DNA of 64,000 bases from Nocardioides astragali (GCF_024436375.1 NZ_JAFMZM010000001.1:744001-808000), one strand, 5' to 3'. Positions 53,792 to 62,559 are shown, counted from the stretch's first letter. Notes: a model not told the origin generated them from the sequence alone. A program made the numbers and translations.

Positions 53792-54025
53792 CTAGTCGGA
53801 CTCGGCCTCCACGAACGGGTGCTCGTCGACGAACGCCTTGGTCTCGGCATACATCCGCTGGATGAACTCCTCGAGCTGCACGCGCTCCACCCGCCACTGC
53901 CCGCGGCCGCCGATCTTGATGGCCGGCAGGTCACCACGGCGCACGAGTGCGTAGACCTGCGCACCGGAGGTGTTGAGCACCTCGGCGACGTCGGCGAGCG
54001 TCAGGAATCGGGGGTCCTCGGGCAT
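53792..54025 (-). CDS. BldC-like helix-turn-helix protein (MerR/excisionase type)
   Basis: 77 aa. RFLTLADVAEVLNTSGAQVY then ALVRRGDLPAIKIGGRGQWR and VERVQLEEFIQRMY form the winged HTH_17 domain of BldC/excisionase proteins. BldC is a small developmental DNA-binding protein in Streptomyces; related copies occur in non-sporulating actinobacteria. The C-terminus is an acidic tail. It converges with htrA, with 9 nt between. Confidence 0.88.
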   Translation of the reverse strand: MPEDPRFLTLADVAEVLNTSGAQVYALVRRGDLPAIKIGGRGQWRVERVQLEEFIQRMYAETKAFVDEHPFVEAESD

Positions 54026-54113
54026 GGGCCCATCGTGCCATCGACGAGGTGAGCGACGACGCCGCCCGGCCGGGGCTGTGGACAGGCAGGTGTGAAGTCC
54101 GCCCGGTGGGGCA

Positions 54114-54839
54114 ATGATGACCCCCGTGTCTCGGAACGTGTCTCGCAACCTGTCTGACAACGTGTCTCGCAACCGGTCCAGGAGGTTCCGCGCCGTCGAC
54201 GTCCCCGTCGCGAGCCGCGCGAGCTCTCCCGGATGGCGCGACCCCCGGCTGTGGATCGGGATCGCCCTCGTCACAGGGTCCGTGGTGGCCGGCGCCCGCA
54301 TCCTGTCCGGTGCCGACGACATGACGGCCGTCTGGTCCGCCTCCTCGGACCTGGTCGCCGGACAGACGCTCACCGCCGACGACCTGACGGCGACCCGGGT
54401 CCGGTTCGCCGAGGGCGCCGACCAGCAGCGCTACCTCCCCGTCGACGACGAGCTCCCGGACACGCTCACGCTGACCCACCCCTTGGCCGCCGGAGAGCTC
54501 GTCCCCGCAGGGGCCCTGGGCGAGGAGGCGGCCGACGACACCGTGGCCGTGTCCATCGCCGTGTCGGCCGAGCACGTGCCGACCGATCTCGTACGCGGCT
54601 CGCACGTCGACGTGTGGGTCATCGACGGCCAGAGCGCGGGGGCCCGACGCTCACGCGCAGCCGCCGAGCTCGTCCTGGCCGACGTCCTCATCCTCGACGC
54701 GCCCCTCGTCTCGGACTCCTTCGCCTCCGCCACTGCGAGGCAGCTCGTGCTGGCCGTCCCGCAGGACGACGAGGAGTCGTTGGGGCTGGTGCTCGCCGCC
54801 AGTGGCGAGAACCGCGTCCGCGTCGTCGGCCGGAGCTGA
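54114..54839 (+). CDS. SAF-domain protein, CpaB-like
   Basis: 241 aa. One membrane helix near 45-65 (LWIGIALVTGSVVAGARIL) followed by an SAF domain: SSDLVAGQTLTADDLTATRV and LAAGELVPAGAL, as in CpaB/RcpC, the periplasmic or cell-surface component of Flp/Tad pili. The first 20 residues are a tandem VSRN-type repeat. An ATG at 54114 or GTG at 54126 may start it. The CpaE-like gene follows after 5 nt. Confidence 0.8.
   Translation: MMTPVSRNVSRNLSDNVSRNRSRRFRAVDVPVASRASSPGWRDPRLWIGIALVTGSVVAGARILSGADDMTAVWSASSDLVAGQTLTADDLTATRVRFAEGADQQRYLPVDDELPDTLTLTHPLAAGELVPAGALGEEAADDTVAVSIAVSAEHVPTDLVRGSHVDVWVIDGQSAGARRSRAAAELVLADVLILDAPLVSDSFASATARQLVLAVPQDDEESLGLVLAASGENRVRVVGRS
54126..54173 (+). repeat. 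Tandem 12-nt coding repeat at the start of the CpaB-like gene
   Basis: Four units of GTGTCTCGCAAC or close variants (54126, 54138, 54150, 54162) encode VSRN-VSRN-LSDN-VSRN. The third unit differs most. Such repeats can vary in number by slippage. Confidence 0.8.
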
Positions 54840-54844
54840 GCGCC

Positions 54845-56131
54845 GTGATCTGCGTGCTGCTCCTGGCGGCGGGGGAGGCGTGGGAGTCGCCGGCTCTCGC
54901 AGACCTCGAGGCGCACCACGGCGTCGTGGTCCTGAAGCGTTGCGTCGACGTGGACGACCTGCTGGCCTCCGTGACCAGCGGGCAGGCGGACGTCGCCGTG
55001 CTGTCCCTCGACGCGCCGGGACTCGACCCGGCGAGCATCGCCCACCTGAGGCGCCATGCCGTGCGCCCGGTCGGGGTGACCGCGGCGCGCGCCGACGACC
55101 TCGACGTGCGCGAGCACGCGCAGCGCCTCGGGATCTCGGCGGTCGTGGGCTCGGGGGAGCTGGCCTCGCTGCCGGTCGTGGTGACGACGGTCGAGGACGT
55201 TGCCGACACCCGTGCACGCGACGACGCGCCGGCGCCCGTCGCAGGTCCCGACCCGACGCGGGCGACGGACCGAGGCCGGGTGGTCGCTGTCTGGGGGCCG
55301 ATCGGCGCCCCGGGCCGTACGACGGTCGCGACCAACCTGGCCTGCGAGGTCGCGCGGCGCGAGGTCGCCGCCGTGCTGGTCGATCTCGACCCCTACGGCG
55401 GCGCGGTGGCCCAGCAGCTGGGCATCCTCGACGAGGTCTCGGGGCTGCTCTCGGCGTCCCGGCTCGCCGGGTCCGGTCAGCTCGACGACCGGTTCGCATC
55501 GGTCTGCCGGGGGGTCGGCGACCACCTCGCCGTCGTCACCGGGCTCCCGCGGGCCGACCGCTGGCGGGAGGTCCGAGCCGCCCACGTGGACCAGCTGCTC
55601 GAGGCCTCACGCTCCCTCGGGCACGTGCTGGTCGACACCGGGTTCTGCCTCGAGGACGACGCAGGATCGGACTTCGGCGGCCGTCCCGGCCGCAACTCCC
55701 TCACTCTGGCCGCGCTGGACCAGGCCGACGAGATCGTCGTGGTCGGATCGGCCGACCCGGTCGGCCTCGCCCGGCTGGCGCGGGCCCTCGTCGAGCTGCG
55801 TGAGCGCGCGACGGGCAGCCCGGTGCGGGTCGTGGTCAACCGCATGCGCGGCTCCATCGGGTGGTCCGAGAAGGAGATCGCCGGCATGGTCGAGGGTTTC
55901 AGCCGGGTGGCAGGGATGCACTTCCTCCCGGAGGATCGACCGGCCCTCGACCGGGCCCTCGTCTCCGGGCGGCCGCTGGTGGAGCAGGGCGACTCCTCCC
56001 TGGTGCGCAGCCTTGCGGCGCTCGCCGATGCCGTGTTCCCCGACTCGGTGCCGACGACCCCGGAGCGGGGACGGCGTCTCGCTGGGCGGCGGATCCGGGC
56101 AAAATCCAACGAATCGTCAAGATTCATCTAA
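54845..56131 (+). CDS. CpaE/TadZ-like MinD-family ATPase
   Basis: 428 aa. The first ~150 residues are a receiver-like domain (VICVLLLAAGEAWESPALAD, ADVAVLSLDAPG) as in CpaE. The P-loop domain has a deviant Walker A GAPGRTTVATNLA, the later LVDLDPYGGAVAQQL and VVVNRMRGSIG, as in ParA/MinD proteins. TadZ/CpaE places Flp pili at the pole. Only the CpaB-like gene accompanies it here; no TadA, TadB or pilin gene is near. The GTG start is at 54845. Confidence 0.82.
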   Translation: MICVLLLAAGEAWESPALADLEAHHGVVVLKRCVDVDDLLASVTSGQADVAVLSLDAPGLDPASIAHLRRHAVRPVGVTAARADDLDVREHAQRLGISAVVGSGELASLPVVVTTVEDVADTRARDDAPAPVAGPDPTRATDRGRVVAVWGPIGAPGRTTVATNLACEVARREVAAVLVDLDPYGGAVAQQLGILDEVSGLLSASRLAGSGQLDDRFASVCRGVGDHLAVVTGLPRADRWREVRAAHVDQLLEASRSLGHVLVDTGFCLEDDAGSDFGGRPGRNSLTLAALDQADEIVVVGSADPVGLARLARALVELRERATGSPVRVVVNRMRGSIGWSEKEIAGMVEGFSRVAGMHFLPEDRPALDRALVSGRPLVEQGDSSLVRSLAALADAVFPDSVPTTPERGRRLAGRRIRAKSNESSRFI

Positions 56132-56150
56132 GATTGGGGCCTTCTTCTAA
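56098..56150 (+). promoter_or_regulatory. AT-rich promoter region with hairpin before the RTX gene
   Basis: An unusually A/T-rich stretch overlapping the end of the CpaE-like gene. GAATC-GTCAA-GATTC forms a small perfect hairpin, and TAAGAT further on is a -10 candidate; AAGGAGAA follows. Confidence 0.4.
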
Positions 56151-56163
56151 GGAGAACCCTGAC

Positions 56164-57024
56164 GTGTCACGTTCCGTACGCACCAGCGCCCTGGCGATCA
56201 CCGCGCTCGTCCTGACCGCCACACCGGCCTTCGCCGGTCGTGTTGTCGAAGGCACGACGAAGAACGACGTCATCTCCGGGCGGTCGAAGAGCGACCACAT
56301 CATGTCCCTCGGTGGTCGCGACCGCGTGACGGGCAACGGCGGTGACGACAAGATCTACGCCGGGTTGGGTCACGACATCGTCCACGGTGACGACGGCAAC
56401 GACTGGATCACGGCGCAGCCCGGCGACGACTTCGTCGCCGGCGGGCTCGGCAACGACAAGATCGATGGCGGGCAGGGCGAGGACGTCCTCTACGGTGGCG
56501 AGGGCGACGACATCATCTCCTCCAGCATCGGCCACGACACCGTCTACGGCGAGCTCGGCAACGACATCCTCGGCGGCAACGACGGAGATGACCGCCTCTT
56601 CGGCGGTGACGGCTCCGACAAGCACATCGGCGGCGCCGGCAACGACTGGATCGACGGCGGCCCCGGTGACGACGGAGCCATCCAGGGCGGTCCCGGCGAC
56701 GACGTGCTCATCGACGGCGACGGCAACGACTGGCTGATCAAGGGCGACGAGGGCAACGACGTCGTGTTCCTCGGCCCCGGCGCCGACAAGGTCTTCACCG
56801 AGCAGGGTGACGACACGATCTACGTCCTGCCCGACGGCATGGTCGACAAGATCCGCTGCGACGACGACGGCCAGCAGAACGGCACCAACGACCAGGTGAT
56901 CTTCGTCGGCTGGCGCGACCCGCTCGACCAGGTCGACCCCTACGGCGGTCGCTGCGAGGTCGTCACCGTGATCACGGAGCTGCCTCAGGGCTGGCCCTAC
57001 GGGCCGGTCCCTCCCCGCGGCTGA
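56164..57024 (+). CDS. Secreted RTX-repeat (calcium-binding) protein
   Basis: 286 aa with a signal peptide (SALAITALVLTATPAFAG). About eighteen nonapeptide repeats of the GGxGxDxxx type fill residues ~40-230 (GNGGDDKIYAGLGHDIV, GGEGDDIISS, GGPGDDVLIDGDGNDW), which fold as a calcium-filled beta-roll. The end is a short Cys-containing domain (DKIRCDDDG, GGRCEVVTV). It is not an adhesin-sized RTX toxin and lacks type I secretion genes nearby; Sec export is likely. AAGGAGAA precedes the GTG. It stands alone between the CpaE gene and a convergent gene. Confidence 0.88.
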   Translation: MSRSVRTSALAITALVLTATPAFAGRVVEGTTKNDVISGRSKSDHIMSLGGRDRVTGNGGDDKIYAGLGHDIVHGDDGNDWITAQPGDDFVAGGLGNDKIDGGQGEDVLYGGEGDDIISSSIGHDTVYGELGNDILGGNDGDDRLFGGDGSDKHIGGAGNDWIDGGPGDDGAIQGGPGDDVLIDGDGNDWLIKGDEGNDVVFLGPGADKVFTEQGDDTIYVLPDGMVDKIRCDDDGQQNGTNDQVIFVGWRDPLDQVDPYGGRCEVVTVITELPQGWPYGPVPPRG

Positions 57025-57034
57025 ACCCGCTGGG

Positions 57035-58372
57035 TCACGCCGCGAACAGCAGGTAGAGACCTCCCACGGTGAAGCCCACCATCGCCACGAGCAACGGCAG
57101 CTGACCCGTCAGCTGGTGCCGCGGCGGCAGGAGCTTGACCGCGCGGTCGTGTGCGGCCACCACGCCGAGCACGTGGCCCAGCGCCACGGCCAGGACCTTG
57201 GCGACGGCGACGAACGTCGGGTGCATGGACAGCCAGTAGTTGACCTGCAGGTCGGCGGTGCCGAGGTAGTCGTCGCCACGGCTGAGCGGATCGCTCAGCT
57301 GGATCAGGGTCTGCTGGCCGTACTCGACGAGGTAGGTGAGGTAGTGGGCCGCGATGTAGCCCACGATGATCGGCACCACTGCGTGGGCGAACAGGTCCGG
57401 CAGGGCACGCCGCAAGGTGTCGCTGGTGACGCCTGTGGCCATCGTGGCGACGGTCAGGACCAGGGCCACCCCGAGCGAGAACGTGATCAGCGCCAGGGTG
57501 TCCGGGAGGACCCGCGACATCGACATCGACTGGACCAGCCGCAGCCAGGCGCTCGACTCCCGGAACGAGTCGAAGGCAGTGCTGCCGAACAGCACCCCCA
57601 CGACCGCGACCAGGCCGGGGCGCGGCACCACCGTGTCGAGGTTCGCCAGGGGGCTGCGCAGCACCAGCACGCCCTGGCGGCGCCCCCAGATCGACAGCTT
57701 GGCGACCAGTGAGGAGTAGACCTCGAACGGGTCGGCGCGCGCCAGGAACGTGGTGCCCCACACGGCCGAGCCGATGAGCATGATGCCGAGGTAGGCAGCT
57801 GTCCACAGCCGCACCGGGCCGAGGTCCGTGGAGTGGGGGTAGACCAGCTCGAGCCAGACGAAGGCGAAGAGGCCGGCGGCGGCCGGCCAGTAGCCGAGGC
57901 GGGCGGGGTAGGCGTACAGGCCCTCGCCCTCGGGCACGCCGGAGATCTTCGCGAACAGCATGCTGATGGTGCGGACCGGGCTCACCGCCTTGAAGAACGG
58001 ACCCAGCAGCAACGATGCCGGCACCAGGCCGACCCAGAGCAGCACGTAGAACGTCCCGAGGAACGGGTTGATCAGCGAGTCCTTGCCCGCGACCGCCGCG
58101 GCCGCGACGTAGAGGAAGAACGCCATGCCGAGCACCCGGGCGACGACGGCCAGCACGCGCGAGGACACGAGGCGGTCCAGCCACGCGGGAGCCGGACGCC
58201 CGCTCGTGGCCGCGTCGTAGCGGGGTTCGCGCCAGGCCAGGGCCAGGACGGTGAACGAGATGACGAGCGCGGCGACCGCGCCGGCGATCGCCAGCTCGGC
58301 CGGGATCGGCAGGTCCTTCGCGCCCCCGAGCCCGTGGGCCGAGATCGAGCCGCCCACGCTCAGCGGACCCAC
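57035..58372 (-). CDS. Polytopic membrane protein of unknown function
   Basis: 445 aa with about ten membrane helices (for example IAGAVAALVISFTVLALAW, FFLYVAAAAVAGKDSL, YVLLWVGLVPASLLLG, YLGIMLIGSAVWGTTFLA). Conserved-looking polar points are KDSLINPF near helix 3, SPVRTISMLF and AHYLTYLVEYGQQ. Actinobacterial homologues tend to lie beside cupredoxin-like lipoproteins, as here: the lipoprotein stop is 2 nt upstream of this GTG (a TTG at 58378 overlaps it). Transport of copper or another metal is a guess. Confidence 0.75.
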   Translation of the reverse strand: MGPLSVGGSISAHGLGGAKDLPIPAELAIAGAVAALVISFTVLALAWREPRYDAATSGRPAPAWLDRLVSSRVLAVVARVLGMAFFLYVAAAAVAGKDSLINPFLGTFYVLLWVGLVPASLLLGPFFKAVSPVRTISMLFAKISGVPEGEGLYAYPARLGYWPAAAGLFAFVWLELVYPHSTDLGPVRLWTAAYLGIMLIGSAVWGTTFLARADPFEVYSSLVAKLSIWGRRQGVLVLRSPLANLDTVVPRPGLVAVVGVLFGSTAFDSFRESSAWLRLVQSMSMSRVLPDTLALITFSLGVALVLTVATMATGVTSDTLRRALPDLFAHAVVPIIVGYIAAHYLTYLVEYGQQTLIQLSDPLSRGDDYLGTADLQVNYWLSMHPTFVAVAKVLAVALGHVLGVVAAHDRAVKLLPPRHQLTGQLPLLVAMVGFTVGGLYLLFAA

Positions 58373-58374
58373 GG

Positions 58375-58761
58375 TCAACGTACTTCGAGCTGGAGCACGA
58401 CGACGTCGGGCTCGTGGCTCTCGACCTCCACCACACCGGGGCGGTCGATGGTGATCTCGTGCTCGGAGGTGCCCTCCTCGTAGGCGATCTCCTGCTCCGG
58501 GGTGCTGTGCACGTGGAGATCCCCGGCCTCGTCGGCGGTGACGGTGAGGACGAGGGTCTGGTCGACGCCGAGCTCGACGCGCTCTCCGTTGGGGGTGAAC
58601 TCCCCACCCTCGCGGGTCACGGTCAGGGCGACGGAGTCGCCCTCCGTGGCGGGTTGCGTGCTGGCCGGCGGGTCCGCGTCGTCACCACCACCGCACGCGG
58701 TCAGGCTCACGGCGACGACGAGGGCGAGGGGGACAAGGCGGGCGAGGCCGCGACCGGACAC
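58375..58761 (-). CDS. Cupredoxin-like lipoprotein
   Basis: 128 aa from the GTG at 58761, preceded by GAAGGAGAA. The lipobox is LTACGGG. The mature part is a small beta-sandwich: ALTVTREGGEFTPNGERVEL, VLTVTADEAGDLHVHSTPEQ, VVEVESHEPDVVVLQLEVR. The expected copper Cys and Met are absent, so this is a cupredoxin-like fold without an obvious type 1 site; HVHSTPEQ and EVESHEPD could bind a metal in another way. Paired with the polytopic gene downstream. Confidence 0.78.
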   Translation of the reverse strand: MSGRGLARLVPLALVVAVSLTACGGGDDADPPASTQPATEGDSVALTVTREGGEFTPNGERVELGVDQTLVLTVTADEAGDLHVHSTPEQEIAYEEGTSEHEITIDRPGVVEVESHEPDVVVLQLEVR

Positions 58762-58912
58762 AGCGTTCTCCTTCAGGCGTTGCACGAGTGGCGGTGGCCA
58801 CGACACGCACTCCGCCACCGGCTCTGTCAGAATCCCATGCGGGACAAGCGCGAAGGGCACCGGCCCTGGCCCGGGCTCCGACGGTCCGACACTTCAGCGA
58901 AGGGGCAACCAG

Positions 58913-60370
58913 ATGAGTGAGCGGCTCCGGCCGCGGGACCTGGCCATCCTGGCCGCCGAGTCCCCCACGACGCCCATGCACAACGCCACCGTCGAGATCT
59001 TCGACCCCGGTGACTCGGGGTTCGACCACGACCGGCTGGTCGAGCTGATCGCCGACCGGATCGCCTTCGTCCCGCGCTACCGCCAGCGCCTGCAGGTCGT
59101 GCCGGGTCGCCTGGCCAACCCGGCGTGGGTCGACGACGAGAACTTCGACCTCGGCTACCACGTACGCCGCTCCGCGCTGCCGCGGCCCGGGACGCACGAC
59201 CGGCTCCGTGAGCTCGTCGCCCGCATCGCGTCCCGGCCGCTGGACCGCGGCCGCCCCCTGTGGGAGGTCTACTTCGTGGAGGGGCTGGCCGAGGGGCGAG
59301 TGGCGCTGCTCACCAAGAGCCACCAGATCCTCGTCGACGGCCGTGAGACGGTCGACATCGGGCAGGTGCTGCTCGACACCTCGCCGGACCGCTCCACGCT
59401 CGGGCACGACGACGTCTGGCGCCCACGACGCACGGCGGGCCCGGTCGCGGCCGCGGTCAACGCGGTGACCGACAGCCTGGAGAGCCCGCGGACGCTGTGG
59501 CTGACCACGCGAGCCAACGCGGAGTCGCTGGGCCGGCAGGCCTCCGCGACCGGCGCCCGGGTCGCCGAGGTGGCCAACGCCCTCGCCGGACGTGCCCCGG
59601 TCCACTCCACCCCGGTGCACCGGCGGCTGTCCCAGCAGCGTCGGTTCGTCACCGTGCACACCGAGCTCGCCGACTACCGCAAGATCCGCGAGGTGCACGG
59701 CGGCACCGTCAACGACGTCATCCTCGCCACGCTCGCCGGCGGCCTGCGCGGCTGGCTGATGACGCGGGCGGAGTCGATGGGTGGGCTCAAGACGATCAAG
59801 GCGATCGTGCCCATGTCGGTCATCGACGACGAGCTCGAGGCCACCTCGCTGGGCAGCCAGATCACCGGCCACCTGGTGAACCTCCCGATCAGCGAGCCAA
59901 GCCCGGTCGTACGCCTGCACCAGGTCAGCTACGACCTCAAGGCGCACCGCGAGAACGGCCGCAACGTCTCGGCCCGCCGACTCTCCGGCATCGCCGGCTT
60001 CGCGCCGACGACCTTCCACGCGCTCGGCTCCCGGCTGGCGGCCGCCGAGCTGCGGCGCGGGTTCCACGTCTCGATCACCAACGTTCCCGGCCCGCAGTTC
60101 CCGCTGTACGCCGACGGCGCGCGGATGCTGGAGTCCTACCCGGTCCACCCGCTCCTGCCCGACCACCCGCTGGCCATCGGCGTGACGTCCTACGACGGCG
60201 GTGTCTTCTACGGCATCACCACCGACCGTGACGCCGTGCCGGACGCCGACGTCCTGGGGCAGTGCGTGCTGGAGTCGCTGGAGGAGCTGAAGGACTCGGC
60301 CTCGGACACCAGGCCACGCGCCCCCCGCGGGCGGAAGAAGGCCTCAGGTCAGAAGGCAGGCAAGAAGTGA
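58913..60370 (+). CDS. WS/DGAT-family O-acyltransferase, active-site variant
   Basis: 485 aa, the wax ester synthase/diacylglycerol acyltransferase family of actinobacteria, which uses acyl-CoA to make wax esters or triacylglycerol. N-terminal acceptor-site RLRPRDLAILAAESPTTPMH and C-terminal GFAPTTFHALGSRL, ITNVPGPQFPLY and YDGGVFYGITTDRDAVPD are typical. The catalytic HHxxxDG is H137-Q138-x3-D142-G here (SHQILVDG), with Gln for the second His that acts as base, so the activity may be altered. A Lys/Arg-rich tail follows. GGGG lies upstream of the ATG. The next gene overlaps by 4 nt. Confidence 0.88.
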   Translation: MSERLRPRDLAILAAESPTTPMHNATVEIFDPGDSGFDHDRLVELIADRIAFVPRYRQRLQVVPGRLANPAWVDDENFDLGYHVRRSALPRPGTHDRLRELVARIASRPLDRGRPLWEVYFVEGLAEGRVALLTKSHQILVDGRETVDIGQVLLDTSPDRSTLGHDDVWRPRRTAGPVAAAVNAVTDSLESPRTLWLTTRANAESLGRQASATGARVAEVANALAGRAPVHSTPVHRRLSQQRRFVTVHTELADYRKIREVHGGTVNDVILATLAGGLRGWLMTRAESMGGLKTIKAIVPMSVIDDELEATSLGSQITGHLVNLPISEPSPVVRLHQVSYDLKAHRENGRNVSARRLSGIAGFAPTTFHALGSRLAAAELRRGFHVSITNVPGPQFPLYADGARMLESYPVHPLLPDHPLAIGVTSYDGGVFYGITTDRDAVPDADVLGQCVLESLEELKDSASDTRPRAPRGRKKASGQKAGKK

Positions 60371-60711
60371 CCCGCCGCTACGTCCCGAGCACCCTTCCTC
60401 GCCTCGCTGAGGAGTGGGAGCGCGAAGGACCTGAGGTCCGCGACGCCGTGGTGGCCGAGGACGAGGGCGAGGAGACGGAGTACGCCGCCCTGATGACCGC
60501 GGCCGACGCGTCGGCACAGCTGCTCGCCGCGCTCCCGGACGGGCGGCGTCGCCGGGTCGTGGTGGTCGTCGAGACCGCCACGGCGGAGGGCCCGGCAACC
60601 TGGCGAGACGTGGTCGCCGTGCACGTCGACAGCAGCGACGACGCGGATCCTGACGACGACCTCGCCTGGTGGGCGACGCAGGAGATCGGTGACCTGGTCG
60701 CCTCCTTTTGA
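60367..60711 (+). CDS. Conserved hypothetical protein (114 aa)
   Basis: Starts at a GTG overlapping the acyltransferase stop. RRYVPSTLPRLAEEWEREGP and TAADASAQLLAALPDGRRRR are helical, then VVVVVETATAEGPATWRDVV and a DDADPDDDLAWWATQEIGDL acidic end. The family is common in actinobacteria and unnamed. Its role beside the acyltransferase is unknown. Confidence 0.75.
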   Translation: MTRRYVPSTLPRLAEEWEREGPEVRDAVVAEDEGEETEYAALMTAADASAQLLAALPDGRRRRVVVVVETATAEGPATWRDVVAVHVDSSDDADPDDDLAWWATQEIGDLVASF

Positions 60712-60742
60712 GGCCCGCGCGTCTGGATGAGACCATCGCCGG

Positions 60743-62371
60743 ATGGACGCGATCACCTTTCCTCCGGCTCCCACCAACGAGCCGAACCTGACGTACGCCC
60801 CCGGCAGCCCGGAGCGCGAGGACCTTGTCGTCGAGCTCGCGTTGCTGGAGAAGGAGCAGCGCAGCTTCCCGGCCGTCATCGGGGGCGAGCACCGTGAGGG
60901 TGGCGGTGCGGAGATCAAGGTCGTCCAGCCGCACGACCACCAGCACGTGCTCGGCACGCTGAGGAACTCCACCACCGCTGACGCTGAGGCCGCCGTGAAG
61001 GCCGCCACCGCGGCCGCGCCCGACTGGCGGGCGATGCCCTTCGACGAGCGGTGCGCGATCCTGCTCAAGGCCGCGGACCTGCTTGCCGGCCCGTGGCGCC
61101 AGCGCCTCAACGCCGCGACCATGCTGGGGCAGTCCAAGACCGCGTTCCAGGCCGAGATCGACGCCGCGTGCGAGCTGATCGACTTCTGGCGCTTCAACGT
61201 CCACTACGCCAAGCAGATCCTCACCGACCAGCCGATCGCCAACAGCCCGGGGATCTGGAACCGCACCGACCACCGCCCGCTCGAGGGCTTCGTCTACGCG
61301 ATCACGCCGTTCAACTTCACCGCGATCGCCGGCAACCTGCCCACGGCCCCGGCGCTGATGGGCAACACGGTGATCTGGAAGCCGTCGCCGACCCAGCAGC
61401 TCGCCGCGTCGCTGACGATGGAGCTGTTGGAGGAGGCCGGCATGCCGCCCGGCGTCATCAACATGCTCCCCGGTGACGGCCTGGACGTGTCGAAGGTCGT
61501 GATGCCGCACCGCGACCTGGCCGGTATCCACTTCACCGGCTCGACGCCGACCTTCCAGCACCTGTGGCGCACGATCGGGGAGAACATCCAGGGCTACCGC
61601 ACCTACCCGCGGATCGTGGGGGAGACGGGCGGCAAGGACTTCATCGTCGCCCACCCCAGCGCCGACCCCGACGCGCTGCGCGTCGCCATGATCCGCGGCT
61701 CGTTCGAGTACCAGGGCCAGAAGTGCTCGGCCGCCTCGCGTGCCTACGTCCCGCGCTCGGTCTGGGTGAAGATCAAGGACCAGCTCATCGCGGACACCGA
61801 CGCACTGTCGATGGGCGACGTGACCGACCTGTCCCACTTCATGGGAGCGGTGATCGACGAGCGTGCGTTCGCCAAGCACGAGAAGGCGATCGGCCGCGTG
61901 CAGGGGACCGACCACCTCAGCCTGCTGGCCGGCGGTCAGACCGACGACTCGGTCGGCTACTTCGTCCGTCCGACGATCGTCGAGTCCACCGACCCGACGG
62001 ACCAGATGTTCTCCGACGAGTACTTCGGCCCGATCCTCGCCGTCCACGTCTACGAGGACGACCACTTCGAGCAGGTCGTCGAGCAGATGGAGTCGTTCGC
62101 CCCGTACGCCCTGACAGGCGCGATCATCGCGCAGGACCGGGCGGCCATCGCGTGGGCGCGCAAGACGCTCCGCTTCGCGGCCGGCAACTTCTACATCAAC
62201 GACAAGCCGACCGGGGCCGTGGTCGGCCAGCAGCCGTTCGGCGGCGGACGCGCCTCGGGCACCAACGACAAGGCCGGCGCCGCCGTCAACCTGCTGCGCT
62301 GGACCTCGCCGAGGTCGATCAAGGAGACCTTCGTGCCGCCGAAGGACCACCGCTACCCGCACATGGGCTGA
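60743..62371 (+). CDS. pruA: L-glutamate gamma-semialdehyde dehydrogenase (PruA)
   Basis: 542 aa aldehyde dehydrogenase. It oxidises glutamate semialdehyde to glutamate in proline breakdown. Active-site E294 (VGETGGKDF) and C328 (GQKCSAASRAYV) are present; the N-terminal part FPPAPTNEPNLTYAPGSPER and the C-terminal FGGGRASGTNDKAGAAVNLL are typical of the PruA/P5CDH group of this length. No proline dehydrogenase gene is adjacent. A glutamate dehydrogenase begins 1.4 kb on. Confidence 0.94.
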   Translation: MDAITFPPAPTNEPNLTYAPGSPEREDLVVELALLEKEQRSFPAVIGGEHREGGGAEIKVVQPHDHQHVLGTLRNSTTADAEAAVKAATAAAPDWRAMPFDERCAILLKAADLLAGPWRQRLNAATMLGQSKTAFQAEIDAACELIDFWRFNVHYAKQILTDQPIANSPGIWNRTDHRPLEGFVYAITPFNFTAIAGNLPTAPALMGNTVIWKPSPTQQLAASLTMELLEEAGMPPGVINMLPGDGLDVSKVVMPHRDLAGIHFTGSTPTFQHLWRTIGENIQGYRTYPRIVGETGGKDFIVAHPSADPDALRVAMIRGSFEYQGQKCSAASRAYVPRSVWVKIKDQLIADTDALSMGDVTDLSHFMGAVIDERAFAKHEKAIGRVQGTDHLSLLAGGQTDDSVGYFVRPTIVESTDPTDQMFSDEYFGPILAVHVYEDDHFEQVVEQMESFAPYALTGAIIAQDRAAIAWARKTLRFAAGNFYINDKPTGAVVGQQPFGGGRASGTNDKAGAAVNLLRWTSPRSIKETFVPPKDHRYPHMG

Positions 62372-62379
62372 GGCCCCGG

Positions 62380-62559
62380 GTGACGCCGTGGCACATGGGT
62401 TCGCTGCACCCCTACGAGCAGGCGCTGACGCTCCTTTTGGCGTTCGGGCCGTTCGTGGTGCTCGGGCTCGTCGTGTGGCTGCGTCGTCATGCGGACGAGA
62501 CGGCGAGCATCAGCTCGGAGCAGACCTCGGCCGACCCCCTGTCAGCTGAAGACCGGTAG
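62380..62559 (+). CDS. Small single-helix membrane protein (59 aa)
   Basis: One membrane helix (QALTLLLAFGPFVVLGLVVW) with a short N-terminus and an acidic C-terminus. The GTG is 8 nt after pruA; an internal ATG at 62395 gives 54 aa. Its last 18 nt overlap the convergent gene. Likely coupled to pruA, role unknown. Confidence 0.6.
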   Translation: MTPWHMGSLHPYEQALTLLLAFGPFVVLGLVVWLRRHADETASISSEQTSADPLSAEDR

